In this document: positions 7,505-10,448 of the stretch, piece by piece | Numbering within the stretch: position 1 is the stretch's first letter | Layout: each line of letters opens with the position of its first letter | Assembly: GCA_937897085.1 (NCBI GenBank) | Contig: CALCOR010000086.1 | Coordinates: 1 to 10,448, forward strand | From: an uncultured euryarchaeote | GTDB lineage: Archaea > Thermoplasmatota > Poseidoniia > Poseidoniales > Thalassarchaeaceae | Reading direction: 5' to 3' | DNA length: 10,448 nt | Notes under the pieces: model-generated | What the model was told of the DNA's origin: nothing | The model's input: only the letters and a program-made list of their open reading frames with translations | Databases searched by the model: none | Translations under genes and position numbers: made by a program

Positions 7505-7564
7505 ACCTTGTAGTGTGCTCCTTCTCTAGTTCCCTTCAAGTCTGCCTCGCCTCTGGCCACTTCT

Positions 7565-8587
7565 ATGAGCGGACTGGAGATTGAGGCTTGTACCCGTTGT
7601 GACAAGCCTGCGGTGGTGCACCAACACTACAGCGGCATCCATCTGTGCGCCGTCCATCTGCGCGCCTCGATTCGCAAGCGGGTTTCGAAGGCCCTTAGGG
7701 AGCAGGTCAAGCTGCCTAAGGACGCCATCAGGGAGACCGGCGAGCCGAAGCGCATCCTCGTTGGCATCTCCGGGGGAAAGGACTCCAGCGTCCTGCTCGA
7801 GATGATGGTCGAGTTGCTTGGCCAGCGGCGTGATGTCGAGATCATCGCGGGCTGCGTCGACGAGGGCATCGATGGCTACCGTGCCCCCTCTCTCGAATGC
7901 GCCGAGCGGCTGGCGGAGCGGTTCGGGGTCAGGCTGGAGCACATCAGTTACCCAGAACTCGGTTTCGAACGCATGGACGAGGTTGTCGTACGCATGCCGA
8001 CCATGGAGAAGAACATCCCCGAGGCGAAGGGGATGAAGCCGTGTTCTTACTGCGGTGTGTTCCGTCGTCAGGGACTGAACGCGCTCGCTGAGCGGGTCGG
8101 TGCCGATTGGATGGCGCTCGGTCACAACCTCGACGACATGGCGCAATCCATTCTGATGAATTTGCAGAATGGCGACGTGGAGCGCACCATCAGGCTGGCT
8201 CCACATACTTGGGATCCGATAGAAGGACTTGTGCCGAGAATCGTGCCACTGCGTTGGATTCCAGAGCAGGAGATCCACGCACACGCCCTCGAAGCGGGGC
8301 TCGAATTCCATCACGGGGACTGCCCATACGCGCCCGGTGCGTTCCGTCAGCGAAGCCGAGCCCTGGTCGCTACCATGGAGTCAGAGACACCCGGCGCGCG
8401 GCACGGACTTCTGCACTCAATGGAGAGGATTCGCGAATTGCACATCGCGGCGAATGACGGCGAGACGCTATCGGAATCATGGGCGGAGGATGGAATGCGA
8501 CGATGCGAGCGGTGCGGCGAGGTGAGCAGCAGAGAGATCTGCCAGGCGTGCACCATGCGTGACTGGATCTCGAGCAGTTCAGGTTGA
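7565..8587 (+). CDS. ttuA: tRNA 2-thiolation enzyme, TtuA/Ncs6 family
   Basis: 340 residues. An N-terminal zinc-finger-like motif has C9, C12, C28 and nearby histidines (H21, H31). The PP-loop ATP-pyrophosphatase motif SGGKDS is at 69-74. C160 and C163 (PCSYCG) with C253 (GDCPY) match the three cysteines that hold a [4Fe-4S] cluster in TtuA-type enzymes. GHNLDDMAQ is at 186-194, and C314, C317, C326 and C329 form a C-terminal zinc finger. This layout is that of the TtuA / Ncs6 (CTU1) group, which activates a tRNA uridine by adenylation and replaces its oxygen with sulfur. TtuA acts on U54 and Ncs6 on wobble U34; the sequence does not let me choose, so the symbol is provisional. The ATG at 7565 has no clear ribosome site, so a different leader arrangement is possible. 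No sulfur-carrier gene is in view. Confidence 0.92.
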   Translation: MSGLEIEACTRCDKPAVVHQHYSGIHLCAVHLRASIRKRVSKALREQVKLPKDAIRETGEPKRILVGISGGKDSSVLLEMMVELLGQRRDVEIIAGCVDEGIDGYRAPSLECAERLAERFGVRLEHISYPELGFERMDEVVVRMPTMEKNIPEAKGMKPCSYCGVFRRQGLNALAERVGADWMALGHNLDDMAQSILMNLQNGDVERTIRLAPHTWDPIEGLVPRIVPLRWIPEQEIHAHALEAGLEFHHGDCPYAPGAFRQRSRALVATMESETPGARHGLLHSMERIRELHIAANDGETLSESWAEDGMRRCERCGEVSSREICQACTMRDWISSSSG

Positions 8588-8588
8588 G

Positions 8589-8598
8589 CCCGCGCGGG
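8589..8598. terminator. GC palindrome between convergent genes (possible terminator)
   Basis: CCCGCGCGGG is a perfect 10-bp palindrome starting one base after the ttuA stop, in the 33-bp gap before the convergent nuclease gene's stop. It has no T-run on either side and would form only a very tight stem, so the terminator reading is weak. Confidence 0.2.
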
Positions 8599-8620
8599 AG
8601 TGACAGGCTCGTTCCTGCGG

Positions 8621-9892
8621 TCATTCTTCGGAATCGATGGCCTCTCGGTAGTTGGCCAGTTGTTCAGCCAGATCGTCATCCTTGAGCAGACTATGCCAGC
8701 GCTTGCGCAGCGTCTTCATCTTGACACCCGTGATCGGGAGCATGGTGAACAGGCCACTGCGACGGGACACCAGCATCAGCAGCATCCATTCATGGTCGGT
8801 TCCCTCGAGGTACATCGCTATCTGCGGGAGATAGTTTGCGTGCCATTTGAATTGGAAGATCTGTCTTTGCTTCTTGTTGCCTTCATGCGGCAGGAAGGTC
8901 ACCGTCTTCGTCTCCACCGGGATGTCACGGAACATCAGGTCCGGCGTCCCTCCGATTGTGATCCCCAGATCTTCGGCATGGAATGCAACTCGCTCACCGG
9001 GACTCCAGTCCCCGTTTACCGAGCCGTCCAGTGATTGCGAGAGGAAGGCGTCGAAAACATGACCGATCTCCACATTTCCGTATGGAAGGTCTGTGACCGG
9101 CACCATATCTGTTCCACGCCACTCTTCGATGTTGCTGAACACACGGACGAATTTGTCGTCCGTCTTCAGGTCGGAGACGCGCACGCGGTCTGTCTGCTCA
9201 TTGTAGAGTTCGAACCTCGGAGGCACCTCCTTCGCAACCTCCCTGAGGATATTCTCGAGTGTCTCGCCTGCCTCGGTGGCTATACCAAGCGCCTGTTCGC
9301 TCTTCTCGACCCCTGGTTGCTTCAGCAGCGTCGATTCCTCGGGACTCATGAACGTCCACTCATTCTGCTCCATGAATTCGGAGAACTCCTTGCTGCCTTC
9401 CTTGCTCACCGGTGCCAGTTGGCGCATGCTGCGCCCGCAGTGGGAAGGCGTGGTGTCGCTGAACATCTCCTGGTCGCATTGACGGCAGCGCCACTCGAAC
9501 GGGGGCTTGAGTTGCGCCGCCTTGGGCTTCGCCCTGGGCTTCTGCTCCGATTTCGTCTGCTTCTTCGGGCGCGGTTTTGGTGGTGCCAGTTCGGTTCCCG
9601 GCACGACGAGCAGCAGTGGTTGCTGCTTTTCTGCGATCAGCACCGACAGCCCAGGAATCGGAGTCTTCGTTTTCTTGGACAGCCAGACGAGTCCACCGTG
9701 AGTGCGGATGTCCTCCGGAGCCTTGCCGTCACAGACGAGCCAGAGCCGTTCCAGTTCGGTATCATCTTCAGGAGCTGGCTCGGCGGCGGTCACCAACTTG
9801 ACCTTGTCCGAGCGTTGCTCCGCGTACCAGGCCTTCCATTCGGCTAACGTGTGTGTTCCTGTCTGTTCCTCTTCCATTGGGGGGGTCATCAT
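8621..9892 (-). CDS. PD-(D/E)XK nuclease, RecB/Cas4-like, with zinc-finger motif
   Basis: 423 residues from the ATG at 9892. The frame stays open to a TTG at 9925, and another ATG lies at 9877; the first ATG was chosen. Residues about 10-100 form an unrecognised domain, followed by a basic, proline/lysine-rich linker (about 102-130). A short zinc-finger-like motif follows: C136, C139, H151, C152, then GRSM. The C-terminal half carries the catalytic signature: H278 (EIGHVFDAF), D318 (GTPDLM), E327-T-K329 (VETKTV) and Q357-xxx-Y361 (PQIAMYL). This H, D, ExK, QxxxY set is characteristic of the RecB/Cas4 branch of PD-(D/E)XK nucleases, so metal-dependent DNA cleavage is expected. Cas4's cysteine pattern for an Fe-S cluster is not seen, and there are no CRISPR genes nearby. 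The gene may be involved in repair or in defence; context does not say. Confidence 0.8.
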   Translation of the reverse strand: MMTPPMEEEQTGTHTLAEWKAWYAEQRSDKVKLVTAAEPAPEDDTELERLWLVCDGKAPEDIRTHGGLVWLSKKTKTPIPGLSVLIAEKQQPLLLVVPGTELAPPKPRPKKQTKSEQKPRAKPKAAQLKPPFEWRCRQCDQEMFSDTTPSHCGRSMRQLAPVSKEGSKEFSEFMEQNEWTFMSPEESTLLKQPGVEKSEQALGIATEAGETLENILREVAKEVPPRFELYNEQTDRVRVSDLKTDDKFVRVFSNIEEWRGTDMVPVTDLPYGNVEIGHVFDAFLSQSLDGSVNGDWSPGERVAFHAEDLGITIGGTPDLMFRDIPVETKTVTFLPHEGNKKQRQIFQFKWHANYLPQIAMYLEGTDHEWMLLMLVSRRSGLFTMLPITGVKMKTLRKRWHSLLKDDDLAEQLANYREAIDSEE

Positions 9893-9900
9893 CCTGGATC

Positions 9901-9918
9901 GAACACCCGAGGGTGTTC
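9901..9918. promoter_or_regulatory. Perfect inverted repeat, possible operator
   Basis: GAACACCC-GA-GGGTGTTC: 8-bp arms around two bases. It ends 8 bases upstream of the nuclease gene's first ATG (9892) and a short distance downstream of a possible box-A, where a dimeric repressor would block transcription. The geometry is visible; the operator role is inferred. Confidence 0.5.
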
Positions 9919-9944
9919 CAATCAACCATCGTAGCCTGACGACC

Positions 9945-9950
9945 CTATTT
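9945..9950 (-). promoter_or_regulatory. Possible box-A promoter element of the nuclease gene
   Basis: On the - strand GAAATAG is the only AT-rich hexamer-scale patch in the gap between pyrI and the nuclease. With usual archaeal spacing it would start transcription near 9920, just before the inverted repeat. Weak match to the TATA consensus. Confidence 0.25.
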
Positions 9951-10000
9951 CAACGTCGCCACCGTCACGAAATGCATCATTCGGCAGTTGGCTGGGGTGC

Positions 10001-10448
10001 TCAGAGGAGGTTCTCGACGAGCCCCTCGATGTCTTGGGTGTGCCCACAGTAGTGGCAGCGTAGTTCGAGCGGTTCTGCGGCGAGCACCTTGAGCCGGTGC
10101 GGCAGTGGTTCGCGGTCACCGTGCGAGATGCAGTTGGAGAAGGTGCATCTGGCGACGTTGACCATCTCTTCTCCCAGTTCGACGACCCGTTTCTCGGCGA
10201 CGGTGAAGTTGCGGATGATCGAGACCGTGGCAGCGGGTGCGATCAGCGCCAGACGATCCAGTTCGTCCTGAGTCAGTTCGCGGTCCTCGACCTTGATGAT
10301 GTCCTTGCTGCTGTACTTCGAGGAGGGGACGTTCATCACCAGGCTGACGGGGTTGGACTGCGAACCTGTGATGCGCAGCATGCGCAGGACCCGGAGCGCT
10401 TGGCCGCCGGGGACGTGGTCGATGACCGTGCCGTTGCAGATGGCGGTG
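10001..10448 (-). CDS. pyrI: Aspartate carbamoyltransferase regulatory chain, 5' end missing
   Basis: About 148 residues are visible and the frame runs off the right edge, so only a few N-terminal residues are missing from a family of about 150. The ATG at 10381 is internal: the codons before it read ICNGTVIDHVPGGQALRVLR, the allosteric nucleotide-binding start typical of PyrI. Later come LDRLALIAPAATVSIIRN and the C-terminal zinc site, C-x4-C (CTFSNC) and C-x2-C (CHYC), which holds the regulatory chain against the catalytic trimer. PyrI binds CTP/ATP and adjusts the activity of PyrB in the first committed step of pyrimidine synthesis. pyrB would be expected just beyond the right edge. The gene stops about 108 bases before the nuclease ATG on the same strand, with no clear terminator between them. 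Confidence 0.95.
   Translation of the reverse strand, partial: TAICNGTVIDHVPGGQALRVLRMLRITGSQSNPVSLVMNVPSSKYSSKDIIKVEDRELTQDELDRLALIAPAATVSIIRNFTVAEKRVVELGEEMVNVARCTFSNCISHGDREPLPHRLKVLAAEPLELRCHYCGHTQDIEGLVENLL

Larger units (their letters stand above)
7267..7564. other. Divergent intergenic region with structured elements
   Basis: 298 bases between two divergent genes, with no plausible coding frame. The left half is GC-rich and holds two hairpins and a split direct repeat. The segment around 7460-7510 is strikingly AT-rich for this window and holds a 30-bp imperfect inverted repeat. The nonamer CCCTTCAAG occurs at 7300-7308 and again at 7532-7540. AT-rich patches at 7353-7360 and 7377-7384 could be box-A elements for the leftward operon, and TAAATA (7463-7468) or TTTTAT (7485-7490) for the rightward gene. 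These promoter assignments are weak. No tRNA fold or box C/D motif was found. Confidence 0.6.

Noticed and set aside
7526..8314. A 262-codon - strand open frame opposite the tRNA thiolase gene
   Set aside because: The + strand carries all the catalytic and zinc motifs; the antisense frame has none.
9035..9847. A 270-codon + strand open frame opposite the nuclease gene
   Set aside because: Leucine/arginine-rich antisense shadow; the - strand has the PD-(D/E)XK signature.
8621..9892. A genuine Cas4 of a CRISPR-Cas locus
   Set aside because: No repeat array and no other cas gene in the window, and the cysteine pattern differs from the Cas4 Fe-S site.
9880..9895. ATGATGA at the nuclease start read as a box C of a C/D guide RNA
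   Set aside because: No box D or D' at suitable spacing; it is better explained as tandem start codons.
9893..9925. TTG at 9925 as the nuclease start
   Set aside because: A rare start codon with no ribosome site, and it would place the perfect palindrome inside the coding region; the ATG at 9892 is preferred, though not proved.

Overview
The window reads as GC-rich archaeal chromosome. The strongest lineage clues are a PyrI-type aspartate carbamoyltransferase regulatory chain and a TtuA/Ncs6-type tRNA thiolase with terminal zinc fingers and a central cysteine trio. Roadblock/LC7 proteins and compact, Shine-Dalgarno-led operons fit a euryarchaeon, possibly of the Thermoplasmatota / Marine Group II kind. 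That placement is inference: there is no rRNA or other phylogenetic marker here. No tRNA, rRNA, IS element, CRISPR array or integrase was found. The genes look chromosomal, with a few accessory-looking proteins of unknown role.

Left part (1-3416, + strand): three tightly spaced genes. They are the 3' part of a DUF4350-like membrane-anchored protein, a DUF58 protein and a polytopic membrane protein of unknown family. DUF58 and DUF4350 proteins commonly travel with MoxR-type AAA ATPases, so a MoxR gene may lie upstream of the window. The set ends 7 bp from a convergent operon.

Middle (3424-7266, - strand, transcribed right to left): a stand-alone Roadblock/LC7 protein, then a 1069-residue protein with an internal Roadblock-like domain, a coiled coil of roughly 280 residues and an acidic tail, then a 90-residue protein with two membrane segments. 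Close spacing and a stop codon inside the next gene's ribosome binding site indicate one operon. This is the most system-like and least described part of the window. A 298-bp divergent intergenic region (7267-7564) follows. It holds two hairpins, a split direct repeat and a separate AT-rich 30-bp inverted repeat.

Right part (7565-10448): the TtuA/Ncs6-like tRNA sulfurtransferase on the + strand, convergent with a PD-(D/E)XK nuclease on the - strand. The nuclease has a RecB/Cas4-like catalytic signature and a short zinc-finger-like motif. A perfect 18-bp inverted repeat lies just before its first ATG and could be an operator. Upstream on the same strand is pyrI, cut by the window edge; pyrB may lie just outside.
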